IMG/VR virus record: IMGVR_UViG_3300009481_000083
Coordinates: 1-26,131 of that record
Reading direction: 5' to 3' (one strand)
DNA: 26,131 nucleotides
From: a virus
In this document: in pieces, positions 1-7,722 of the stretch
How positions within the stretch are numbered: position 1 is the stretch's first letter
How the letters are laid out: each line of letters opens with the position of its first letter
Program-made: the position numbers and the translations under genes
The notes under the pieces: generated by a model
The model's database searches: none
What the model was told of the DNA's origin: nothing
The model's input: the letters and a program-made list of their open reading frames with translations, nothing else

Positions 1-976
1 CTTCTAGCCCACCAGATTGTACCACATCTGAAACTGATCGCAGTCCAGGTTCAATATCAGGACTTAGAAATCCTTTACTCAGATTTTTTGCAACAGGTTC
101 TGAAATCTGAACCATATTTTGTGTACCTAGTTGAGGACCTAATGGATTTGCAACTGACTGTGGAGTTAGATTTGCTGCGACCATGTCACCAAAGCCATCC
201 TGTACTGGACCCATGACAGAAGGAGTGGGTAGCGTACCTTCAGGTACTCCTGATGCTAGAGAAGGTGACGCTACAGTTCCGGTATTAGCAGAAGGATCAA
301 AGTTAATGTTTCTACTAAATACAGCAGCGTTTTGAGGTTGTCCAAACTTTTGAGCAGCCCCTAAAACTTGTCCAGTTATCATTCCAGGTTGACCTTGTCC
401 AACTACTGCTTGTTGTGCAATAAATTCTGGAGAATATCCAAGCTCTGCTAGTTTAGATGCATTAAGACCGCCATATACTGGCGCTCCAGAGGAAATTGCA
501 GCGGTTGCTCCCTCAGATGCAGCCGACCCTATACTAGCTCCACCCGCTGCATCTGGTATTGTAGCAAGTATAGAATCAGCACCACCAGTTAGACCACCCA
601 TAATACCAGAGGTAGCTCCTGACATAAGACCACCTATAAGAGCTTGTGTTGGAGACTGTCCAGCAGCTAAACCACCTACAAAAGAACCCACACCAGAACC
701 AATTGCTCCTGCCATAAGACCACTACCTAGAGCAGTACCCGCTCCTGGCAATAATATACTACCAGCTATCGCACCAACAGCAGGTAATAATGATCTAAAA
801 CTAAAAGCTTCCGGTAAACCTGTATCTGGATTTACAGTTAGTTGTCCTATACTGGCTAGACCAGCTAATTCATCTGGACGCACATGCAACAGTTCGGTAT
901 CGCCATACCGCCCTTGTGCAGCCATCAGCCCTGCTATGCCACTATACGGAGCCTCTTGATTCCTCATCGCTACCAT
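1..976 (-). CDS. Gly/Ala-rich phage structural protein, 3' end outside window
   Basis: The frame is open from the ATG at 976 to the left edge (about 325 codons), so the C-terminus is missing. The start is supported by a GGAG ribosome site 8 bases upstream. Residues 10-45 contain GDTELLHVRPDELAGL followed by a TVNPDTGLPEAF-type stretch; I know similar segments (GDT..H..P.E......TGLPE) from phage virion proteins of unknown role. Residues about 50-130 are long Gly/Ala-rich hydrophobic runs that could insert in or cross a membrane; the rest is rich in Ser, Pro, Gln and Gly. It is the last gene of the left-going tail block and has its own promoter candidate at 1004-1032. An internal or ejected virion protein is an inference from composition and place; a tail appendage is the alternative. 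Confidence 0.72.
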   Translation of the reverse strand, partial: MVAMRNQEAPYSGIAGLMAAQGRYGDTELLHVRPDELAGLASIGQLTVNPDTGLPEAFSFRSLLPAVGAIAGSILLPGAGTALGSGLMAGAIGSGVGSFVGGLAAGQSPTQALIGGLMSGATSGIMGGLTGGADSILATIPDAAGGASIGSAASEGATAAISSGAPVYGGLNASKLAELGYSPEFIAQQAVVGQGQPGMITGQVLGAAQKFGQPQNAAVFSRNINFDPSANTGTVASPSLASGVPEGTLPTPSVMGPVQDGFGDMVAANLTPQSVANPLGPQLGTQNMVQISEPVAKNLSKGFLSPDIEPGLRSVSDVVQSGGLE

Positions 977-1003
977 TTATAATTCTCCAAGTTAGATTTG
1001 TAT

Positions 1004-1032
1004 ATTATACAATAAAAATAAGTTCAGTGCAA
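1004..1032 (-). promoter_or_regulatory. Sigma70-type promoter candidate, TTGCAC-N17-TATAAT
   Basis: On the minus strand TTGCAC (1032-1027) is followed after exactly 17 bases by a perfect TATAAT (1009-1004). It lies in the 58-bp gap upstream of the leftmost gene, so a start near 997 would give a leader of about 20 nt containing the GGAG site. The -35 hexamer and the TTGTATAAT block are identical to those of the candidate at 19304-19332. Confidence 0.62.
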
Positions 1033-1034
1033 AA

Positions 1035-1310
1035 TTAATTAAAGTTTACCCAACCCGTACCGCCTACATATCCTTTAAACTTTCCAGTACTTGCAGAGTA
1101 TGCTACATCTCCACTTGCTGGTCTTCCTATTTCATTTACACTAACAACAGAATAAATTTTCGTTGATGGTGAAGCTTCAAGCTCTATATCTCTACTCTCT
1201 AATAAAAACTTTATCTCTGATGCCCATGAATTAATATCATTATAGAGTTGACGTAATTCTTCATCTGTAATATTATAATTAACAGAGAAGTTAGGATAAG
1301 AAAAAGACAT
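1035..1310 (-). CDS. Small tail-associated protein (hypothetical)
   Basis: This 91-aa protein has a predicted helical N-terminal half (residues 14-45, TDEELRQLYNDINSWASEIK) that could form a short coiled coil. Its C-terminal segment, residues 60-91, has the pattern GRPASGDVAYSASTGKFKGY ending in GWVNF, like the end of many phage fibre and tail-tip proteins. Its ATG overlaps the stop of the upstream 628-aa gene in a TAATG junction, so the two are translationally coupled. The family is not known to me by name. A small fibre, fibre cap or trimerising accessory protein is inferred from the C-terminal pattern and the position among tail genes. Confidence 0.7.
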   Translation of the reverse strand: MSFSYPNFSVNYNITDEELRQLYNDINSWASEIKFLLESRDIELEASPSTKIYSVVSVNEIGRPASGDVAYSASTGKFKGYVGGTGWVNFN

Positions 1311-3196
1311 TACCTTTTACCTGCTGGTTGAATAGCTACTCGAACACTACCCCATTTCCAAGATGTATTAAGATCAGATGTTGATACTCTAAAGTTAGCC
1401 TGTCTTCCTCTTGCCCTCATGTCAATTTTTTGTGTAGCATCTGTTATATCAAAGGGTCCAACTTCTTTTGTAGTTCCTGCAGGATAATCTTTTATATTAA
1501 TTGAAAATTTAATTGTACCTGTATTAATAGTATAATCAGGAATAATCTTATCGATAAACATAATGTCATCACCATCACCTATATCGATATCAGCAGTTTC
1601 AATAAATGATGTTAGTGGTTGACTATCACCAGAGAATACAGAGGTTGGTTCATTGTACCAAATAAACTGTGGGTTAGTTGCTGAAACATTTCCAGTTACT
1701 GCTCCTGTAGCAACAGTGTTAAGAAATACGGAGTCATCAATAAAAGTTGTATAGAAGTTAGAACCGTAGACCCAAGTATTCTCCATGTAGTTATATATTA
1801 CATAACCATCTGGTTCATTAGACCCAGACTTTGGATATAACCAAATGATCTCATGGAACTCTGAATTAAGACCAGCAAACACTTTAGATTTTTGAGTCAT
1901 ATTAAAATCGTCATATAGATATCTACGAATAGTACAATCTAACTTTTTAACTGAACCATCAAACATAAAGAAGTCTGTATCACCCATCCAGTATGTTCTA
2001 CCGCCTACATCAATAGCTGCATGTGATCCTATCAATCCACAGTTTGTACCAACTTGAGCCATTCTAAATATAAACGGAGGACCAACAAATTGCAGAGTGT
2101 AAAGAGCATTATCTGTATAAACTAAAATTGCATTACGTCCTCGTACACCACCAACAATTCTAGTACCATCAATAAGTTGAAGCTCACCTGATGTAGATGA
2201 TACTGACGGAATCCAGTTAGCATAATCTTCTTGATCTGACCATCTTACAAGAAGAGGATTAAATACTGATGTTGCAAACTCTTCTGTTCCAAGAGCAATC
2301 ACATGACGATCATTAGGAGATATAACAATACTATTAATTTTTGATGGTGCAGTACCTACAACAGAAGACCTAACCGGCGCTAAACTTGCATTAGCGTCCC
2401 AATGAATTAAGTTTCCTCCTTGTCTAGCAGCAAGTAAATCTTCACCAAAGTTATCTAAAGACCATTGTGTTCCTAAGAAAATAATGTTAGAAGATTCTGC
2501 TGGTTGATTCCAAGCTCTTTCTCCTGTCGTAGAAACACCTGCATTATATATACCTGCACCGTACCCTAATCCTTGAATTGGATTTGATTGACCTGTAGCT
2601 AAAAGAAAGAAAGCAATACCTGAACCTTGATTTGATTCTGTACTAGCAGCTACACTAGTTACACTAATAAAAAAGTTATTTATTCCTTGAACACTTACTA
2701 CTTCAAATGTAGGTCCACCAAATGAAGATGCAGAAAAGTCTAGTCCATTTGTAGTAAAACCGTTAATAGAAGTATTAGAAAACTCAACGTAATCTCCAAC
2801 TTTTCTTCCATTATTATTAGAACTCACTTCAATTAAAGGAGAACCAGCAACCGTATCAAAACTCCCTGTAGTTCCTAAGTTACCTATACTAACTGTACTA
2901 ACTATTGGTGTTACATCATAAGGATAATCATTATAAACAACATACAATTTACTTTCAGTACCATAGCCTAAAAGTTTTTCTGTATTATTATTTGTCCAGG
3001 CAAGTAAATCTCTAGCAGTTCCAATAAAAGAAGTATCAATAAATTTTTGATATCCTCTTAAATTTTCTGGCTTACCTTCTCGAAAGCGTACTCGATCTCC
3101 ATCAAACCATTTACCTTCCTCAGAATACTGAGTAGACTCACGGTGAAATCCCGGCTTTAAATTTAGTCTTTGTAATCTAGAATTAGTGGAGGGCAT
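1310..3196 (-). CDS. P22 gp10-like tail hub / DNA-stabilisation protein
   Basis: This 628-aa protein opens with a segment of the type GFHRESTQYSEEGKWFDGDR plus VRFREGKPENLRGY, typical of a large phage structural family that sits at the head-tail junction of short-tailed phages. The middle (about residues 280-480) is rich in WG/WMGD-like strand motifs and follows the same order as P22 gp10: a display of values, a TLQFVGPPFIF segment, CGLIGSHA, then YWMGDTDFFMFDG. Beta-propeller-like strands are inferred, not shown. In P22 this protein closes the tail hub beneath gp4 and holds packaged DNA. Its ATG lies 6 bases after the stop of the upstream fibre gene, whose last codons supply the GGA of its ribosome site. 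Homology to gp10 itself is remote and argued from architecture. Confidence 0.72.
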   Translation of the reverse strand: MPSTNSRLQRLNLKPGFHRESTQYSEEGKWFDGDRVRFREGKPENLRGYQKFIDTSFIGTARDLLAWTNNNTEKLLGYGTESKLYVVYNDYPYDVTPIVSTVSIGNLGTTGSFDTVAGSPLIEVSSNNNGRKVGDYVEFSNTSINGFTTNGLDFSASSFGGPTFEVVSVQGINNFFISVTSVAASTESNQGSGIAFFLLATGQSNPIQGLGYGAGIYNAGVSTTGERAWNQPAESSNIIFLGTQWSLDNFGEDLLAARQGGNLIHWDANASLAPVRSSVVGTAPSKINSIVISPNDRHVIALGTEEFATSVFNPLLVRWSDQEDYANWIPSVSSTSGELQLIDGTRIVGGVRGRNAILVYTDNALYTLQFVGPPFIFRMAQVGTNCGLIGSHAAIDVGGRTYWMGDTDFFMFDGSVKKLDCTIRRYLYDDFNMTQKSKVFAGLNSEFHEIIWLYPKSGSNEPDGYVIYNYMENTWVYGSNFYTTFIDDSVFLNTVATGAVTGNVSATNPQFIWYNEPTSVFSGDSQPLTSFIETADIDIGDGDDIMFIDKIIPDYTINTGTIKFSINIKDYPAGTTKEVGPFDITDATQKIDMRARGRQANFRVSTSDLNTSWKWGSVRVAIQPAGKR

Positions 3197-3202
3197 ATAT
3201 TT

Positions 3203-4177
3203 TTATCCAAATGAAGAAACTAAAATCATATCAATTGCACTAACACCTCGTACATTATATACCAACATATCAACGGCACTAGATGCGGTAGACAATACAG
3301 GAACCTCTGCGTCAGGGAAATTATAACTATCTCCATAAGACAATGTTCTTGATCCAGTACCATCTTGAAAAACATAAATGAATCCACTTTGTCCTGGCTG
3401 GGCATTAGCACCATTTCCAAGTGTTCTATTACCAGCCAAAGAAACAAAGAATGTTGTTGCTGTAGATAAGTCTAAAGCAATAGAGGCAGCATCTGTAAGA
3501 GTAACCGGAGGTATAACTAGTTGACCATTAAAAGTTGCTGTCGAAACAAATGTAGCAGGACCATTCACACATACATCTGCAGTAAATAATGCACTAGATA
3601 CTTGCGCTGAATTAGCAGCTATCGAAGTTACAAATATATTTGTTGCTGAAACACTTGTCGCAAAACCAACAGCAGATGCAAAGGCAACTGGTTTATTAAA
3701 AGTATTGGCTTCAGTAAAAGTATTTGCTACAGATAGTTTTGCAAAACCTGCGGTTGTATCTGCAGTTAAATAATCTAAACCATAAACAGATACACTATCA
3801 CATAGAAACATTTTTCTACTACCAGTAGCAACAGTGCTACCTGTACCCGCTGCTGTTTTTAATGTGATGGCAGCAGAATTTTGTCTGGTTGTTTTATCAT
3901 TAATAACATAACTCTTAGACTTTTGTGGAACAAGAACATTTAGACTAGCAGAGACTGTTCCTGAAAGTTCTAGAAAAGGACTGCGAGATTGATCTGTCGT
4001 TCCATCATTAGCTGTTAGAGTTACATCCGCACTAGATACAACAACTGTCGTATAAGCAGCAATAGCTTCGTCTACTAGATCAATAACATTTTGATTTAGA
4101 ATTGTACCCCAGCTATTAGGATTTTCGCCATCTCCCTGCTTCTCTAGTCTAATCCTAGTTGTGTAACTACTTACCAT
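3203..4177 (-). CDS. Phage tail fibre / appendage protein
   Basis: The 324-aa product starts with YTTRIRLEKQGDGENPNSWG and then LNQNVIDLVDEAIA, a conserved N-terminal module that I recognise from tail-appendage proteins of many marine and podovirus-like phages; it presumably anchors the fibre to the tail. Residues 35-130 are beta-rich (VTLTANDGTTDQSRSP, ITLKTAAGTGS). Residues 140-215 are a Ser/Ala/Thr/Val-rich repetitive shaft, and the C-terminus is a compact strand-rich tip ending in MILVSSFG. The start has a GGA-rich ribosome site formed by the end of the upstream gene (GGAATATAAGA, then ATG), two bases after its stop. The role in host attachment is inferred from family and place. Confidence 0.82.
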   Translation of the reverse strand: MVSSYTTRIRLEKQGDGENPNSWGTILNQNVIDLVDEAIAAYTTVVVSSADVTLTANDGTTDQSRSPFLELSGTVSASLNVLVPQKSKSYVINDKTTRQNSAAITLKTAAGTGSTVATGSRKMFLCDSVSVYGLDYLTADTTAGFAKLSVANTFTEANTFNKPVAFASAVGFATSVSATNIFVTSIAANSAQVSSALFTADVCVNGPATFVSTATFNGQLVIPPVTLTDAASIALDLSTATTFFVSLAGNRTLGNGANAQPGQSGFIYVFQDGTGSRTLSYGDSYNFPDAEVPVLSTASSAVDMLVYNVRGVSAIDMILVSSFG

Positions 4178-4179
4178 TC

Positions 4180-4515
4180 TTATATTCCTTTTTCGTTCTC
4201 TAAAACTATTGTGTAAACTGGTATACTTCCAAGAAGAAAAACTTTTCTAACACTAAAAAGTTTCCCCTCTGTATCTACAAAATTATTATAAATTGTATTT
4301 GTTACCCCTGGAATAGGTTCTTCGTTTAATACACATTCACCTTCTATTAGATATTTTCTAAGAACATAATCATGTTCTTCTTCTGATGTTGTTTGTGCTT
4401 CTGCTATCTCTACAATAGCTTCTTGAGAGTGACAAAAATTCCAAATCAAAACATGATGTGCATTAACAGCAGAAGCTGTCAAGAATACTATTAAAAAAAC
4501 TATATATTTTATCAT
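4180..4515 (-). CDS. Exported small protein with signal peptide (hypothetical)
   Basis: The reading frame is open from 4563, but the ATG at 4515 is the better start: it gives a clean signal peptide (MIKYIVFLIVFLTASAVNA) and lies 16 bases downstream of the stop of the PP-loop gene, whereas the upstream ATG is inside that gene. Cleavage after Ala-19 would leave a mature protein of about 92 aa beginning HHVLIWNFCH. It has only two cysteines (NFC and EGEC), which could form one disulfide, and an acidic central helix (residues about 30-60). I do not recognise the family. Export by a phage structural operon suggests an envelope role in the infected cell, such as lysis, exclusion or a periplasmic partner of the neighbouring enzyme; none of these is shown by a motif. 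Confidence 0.72.
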   Translation of the reverse strand: MIKYIVFLIVFLTASAVNAHHVLIWNFCHSQEAIVEIAEAQTTSEEEHDYVLRKYLIEGECVLNEEPIPGVTNTIYNNFVDTEGKLFSVRKVFLLGSIPVYTIVLENEKGI

Positions 4516-4531
4516 TATAATCAACTTTATA

Positions 4532-6238
4532 TTAGTTAATAAACTTTTGTAAAGAATCTCCATACTTATCTTTAAGTAGATCAGTACTAGTAGAAGTATC
4601 TCCTGCGTAAATAATATTATTTTTATTATCTATTCCTAAAGAATGACCCCATCTTACTTTAAGTGAACCAATTTTTAGTTTGTTGTCTCTATAATCTTCA
4701 TCAGATGTATAATCATATATATAATCTTTTGCTGTAAACTTATAGCTTTGTAATGTATCTTTAAGTTTTTTATCAGGATTTAGTATAGACCATTTTTGAA
4801 AATTATCTGTTCTAAAGAAATGACGGACATTATCTATATTATTATTATTTTTAACCATAGCTAATGAACGATGAGATACTTCTTCCCATTTTAAATTAAA
4901 ATTCCACCACCAAAATAAATCTTTAATAGACGAGATTGTATATGGGCATTTAGAATTAAACAGTTTAATATCCTCAATATTATTAGGATATTTATCTTGA
5001 ATAAACTCATCTGCTGTCATTTTTAATACTTCAGGATGAGCTATAAATCCTGATGATCCAAAAAGTTGATCACCACATTCTCCTGTAATTGTTAAACCTT
5101 TATCTAAATTATCTGCAATATGTTTTAAAACTGGAGAAGAAAAAGGTTTATCCATATAATATTTATTATCATCTTGATCTGGCATTAAGACTTCTTCTGT
5201 TTGAATCTTATCTTTAATATAATTATTCCAAAATAAAGAATACTCTTCAATAGAATTTGAAGTATAAATAATTTTTAATCTATCATGCCAATCAGAAGGT
5301 TTACTTTTTAGTAAACTTACCAGAGCTACTGTACTATCTATTCCTCCACTCCAATATACTTTTAATTCTTTATCTTCATTCCAAAGCTCTACACCTTTTT
5401 CATCTGCTACTTCTGAAAAAGATTTTGTAAATCCTGTTGCATCAGGTATAGGGCTTCCTTCTAATTTTAAGTTACTTGTTAAAGTATTTGTTCTATCATT
5501 TGGAGTCCAAAGACAATGAATAGCTTCTCCGATTAAATCTAGTGTTGTGCTTTTATATTCTCCTGATCCAACTCTTAAAAAATCTGGACGAGCAATAATA
5601 AGTTTATCACCTAATACATCTGTTGACTTATCTGTTGAAGATTCATTTTCAAAATTAAATATACTTGTAAATTTATCTAAAACTTTAATGCTACAATTAA
5701 TATCTAAATAATGAAATACATTCTTAATTTGTCCTACACCTACAGCAGTATGTAAAAGAATTGAACATTCTACACATTCTTTTTCAGGTGTAGGATTAAT
5801 AAATATATCTTGATCATTTAATATATCTACACAAGTTTGCGGATCAGAAGCATTTAAAATTTCTTGTCTTTTAGTTTTATATAAGTCTTCAACAAATAAT
5901 CTAGATGCATTTGTTTTAAACTGATCTAATGCATCAGTGGCTTTATCTTCTACTGTATCTCCTAAAATAGTAGTTGCTTGATCTGTAGTTATTTCTGATC
6001 GAAGAAACTGTTCAACTTGTGTAATACTCTTAGGCTCTGGAAAATACCAATCTCTATTTCTTATATACTGCTTATCAAATCTTTCTAGCACAACCTTTTT
6101 AACAGTCAATAAATCTTTCCACTGCTCTTCAAAAGCTGTTTTAGCTTCATTAAGAACCATAATTTTTAAACCAATATCAGAAGGTGACTTGTCACTTCCT
6201 GGTAAAGGATTGTCTCTCTTTTTTAATACTAGACTCAT
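4532..6238 (-). CDS. PP-loop asparagine-synthetase-like protein without glutaminase domain
   Basis: This 568-aa protein carries the ATP-pyrophosphatase signature SGGIDST at residues 297-303 and a second nucleotide-binding motif of asparagine synthetases, GECGDQLFG, at 386-394. Members of this family adenylate a carboxylate and transfer nitrogen to it, or form an amide or lactam. It lacks the N-terminal class-2 glutaminase: Met-1 is not followed by Cys and the first 280 residues look different, with four cysteines between 136 and 182 (CVDIL, CVECS, NCS). It would therefore need free ammonia, a partner or an amine substrate. It shares WW-N-F (441-451) and DNV..FF..D.FQKW (469-483) motifs with the 378-aa protein at 13808-14944. 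The start overlaps the preceding 46-aa gene as ATGA. The substrate is unknown. Confidence 0.8.
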   Translation of the reverse strand: MSLVLKKRDNPLPGSDKSPSDIGLKIMVLNEAKTAFEEQWKDLLTVKKVVLERFDKQYIRNRDWYFPEPKSITQVEQFLRSEITTDQATTILGDTVEDKATDALDQFKTNASRLFVEDLYKTKRQEILNASDPQTCVDILNDQDIFINPTPEKECVECSILLHTAVGVGQIKNVFHYLDINCSIKVLDKFTSIFNFENESSTDKSTDVLGDKLIIARPDFLRVGSGEYKSTTLDLIGEAIHCLWTPNDRTNTLTSNLKLEGSPIPDATGFTKSFSEVADEKGVELWNEDKELKVYWSGGIDSTVALVSLLKSKPSDWHDRLKIIYTSNSIEEYSLFWNNYIKDKIQTEEVLMPDQDDNKYYMDKPFSSPVLKHIADNLDKGLTITGECGDQLFGSSGFIAHPEVLKMTADEFIQDKYPNNIEDIKLFNSKCPYTISSIKDLFWWWNFNLKWEEVSHRSLAMVKNNNNIDNVRHFFRTDNFQKWSILNPDKKLKDTLQSYKFTAKDYIYDYTSDEDYRDNKLKIGSLKVRWGHSLGIDNKNNIIYAGDTSTSTDLLKDKYGDSLQKFIN

Positions 6239-6375
6239 TCTGTAAAACTTTCTTCCAATTGATGAAGTTGCACTATTACTCTAACCTGTTCTTTAGAATA
6301 TGCAAAACAACCATAAAAGACAAAACACAAACCTAAAACTTTAAACGTACTTATTATATATTTTTTATACTGCAT
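6235..6375 (-). CDS. 46-aa exported or membrane peptide (hypothetical)
   Basis: This small gene fills the apparent gap between the cupin and the PP-loop gene. It begins with ATG at 6375 inside the cupin stop region (11-base overlap), has an AGGA ribosome site 4 bases upstream, and ends in a TGA that overlaps the next start as ATGA. The peptide opens with a basic stretch (MQYKKY) and a hydrophobic segment to about residue 26 (GLCFVFYGCFAYS), then a short polar tail (KEQVRVIVQLHQLEE). It looks like a signal peptide or single membrane anchor; the GC at 22-23 is a poor lipobox. No family is recognised. The tight coupling on both sides is the main evidence that it is translated. Confidence 0.68.
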   Translation of the reverse strand: MQYKKYIISTFKVLGLCFVFYGCFAYSKEQVRVIVQLHQLEESFTE

Positions 6376-6949
6376 GAGTTCCTAACATCATAGGATGGTT
6401 AAACTCGTCATTAGTACTAGACCATATATGCATTGGAACAACAATTAAATCTTGATCATCTGTTTCAAAGTGATGTGGCTCCATAGCATGTAAGATTAAA
6501 GTTTCTCCTTCAACTAATTTATGTTTCTCTATATTAGAACCCACACCTGAAACTGCTGTACCGCTTCCTGATAAAACATATACCACTCTATCTGTCGAAT
6601 GAATATGATGTTTTTGTTCTGAACATCCGGCGGGTATCTTTAATAGCTGCATACAAGGATCACCGGATCGAATTGGAGGTAAAATATTATTAGTACTGCA
6701 TCCATTAATATAAGGTAAATAGGTATTTAAATTAATTTGAGCAGTTCTACTCGGTGGTGTATACCCATATATAGTAATAATAACTTCACCAAAACATGTA
6801 CCCCAATTTTGAATTGATACACTTTCTTTATTAATAATCCATGCTGAACTATTTTTAGGTATTTTATATTGGTTTCCTGTGTTATCTACTTGGTAATAGT
6901 ATAAACTATTTTGAGGTGCAATGTAAGTATGATTGTTTAAAAATAACAT
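6365..6949 (-). CDS. Cupin-domain protein
   Basis: In this 194-aa protein residues 95-175 fit a single cupin barrel. Motif 1 reads PAGCSEQKHHIHSTDRVVYV then LSGSG, with the metal-ligand pair H115-x-H117; motif 2 reads EGETLILHAMEPHHFE, with H159/H160 as the third ligand candidates. The usual Glu of motif 1 is replaced by Asp or Arg. The N-terminal 80 residues are Tyr/Asn-rich and beta-like, possibly a degenerate second barrel. Cupins include metal-dependent oxygenases, isomerases and sugar-binding proteins, and nothing here picks one. It starts directly after the stop of the glycine-rich gene (TAG then ATG) and is followed by the exported peptide and PP-loop enzyme, which suggests one accessory module. 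Confidence 0.78.
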   Translation of the reverse strand: MLFLNNHTYIAPQNSLYYYQVDNTGNQYKIPKNSSAWIINKESVSIQNWGTCFGEVIITIYGYTPPSRTAQINLNTYLPYINGCSTNNILPPIRSGDPCMQLLKIPAGCSEQKHHIHSTDRVVYVLSGSGTAVSGVGSNIEKHKLVEGETLILHAMEPHHFETDDQDLIVVPMHIWSSTNDEFNHPMMLGTHAV

Positions 6950-7708
6950 CTATGATGTAGCTCCAAAGACACTTCCATTATTTGTTACATTTACTGTTGC
7001 ACCTGAATTTAATCTAACTGCTTTTCCTGCTAATCCTCCTGATCCACCTGATCCTATAACTCTACAGTTTACATTTCCACCAGGACCACTGCCCCCGCTA
7101 CCACCATTACCTACATTACCCCAAGTTCCACCTGTTCCTCCTGCTGAAGCTGCACCTGAAGAACCACCCGTTGCACTATTTGTGGGAGGATTATCAATAC
7201 TTGCACCAGCACCTCCAGCACCCCCTGCTAAATTAGTACAGTTACTACAAGTATCTTCTTCGTCATTATAAGTAGCACAACTACGGAAACCACCACCACC
7301 GCCGCCACCGCCACCACCACCAGCTATGGTTGCACCGGAATTATTTCTAACGCTTGCTGAAATATTCTCTAAGCTAATTGCATCTCCACCATCTTCAGCA
7401 GCACCGCCATTACCACCACTATTACTACCACCACCACCACCTTGTCCACCTCTGCCAATAATATTACCATTATTAATTAAGGTAAAATTACTTCCTGTGA
7501 CAAGATGAGCAGTGAATGCTGGTACATTTATAACTTGACTAAAAACATTTACACCACTATTAATAATAACTGTTGCGTCAATAGGGTCTATACCGTTCCA
7601 ATCAAAACTACCTTGCAACACATTAGACAGATTATAATTTTCTGTATCTGAAGATATAGTTAATGACGGACCTGAAAGTCTTCTGTTTGCAAAAAATAAA
7701 AATGGCAT
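6950..7708 (-). CDS. Glycine-rich tail adhesin-like protein, copy 2
   Basis: The frame opens with a TTG codon at 7711, but the adjacent ATG at 7708 has an AGGA site 8 bases upstream and is preferred (252 aa). Residues about 20-85 form a beta-rich domain (NYNLSN, FDWNG, VIINSGVNV, LVTGSN). Several blocks of polyglycine follow, the longest about 11 consecutive Gly near residue 135, then CATYNDEEDTCSNC and further Gly/Ser/Ala repeats, ending SVFGATS. Polyglycine blocks of this type form type II helix sandwiches in T-even gp38-type tip adhesins, so receptor binding at the tail tip is likely. It is a clear paralogue of the next gene upstream, with the same order of domains and the same C-terminus. 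Its four cysteines are mostly absent from the paralogue. Confidence 0.78.
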   Translation of the reverse strand: MPFLFFANRRLSGPSLTISSDTENYNLSNVLQGSFDWNGIDPIDATVIINSGVNVFSQVINVPAFTAHLVTGSNFTLINNGNIIGRGGQGGGGGSNSGGNGGAAEDGGDAISLENISASVRNNSGATIAGGGGGGGGGGGFRSCATYNDEEDTCSNCTNLAGGAGGAGASIDNPPTNSATGGSSGAASAGGTGGTWGNVGNGGSGGSGPGGNVNCRVIGSGGSGGLAGKAVRLNSGATVNVTNNGSVFGATS

Positions 7709-7722
7709 CAATTAATTCCTAT

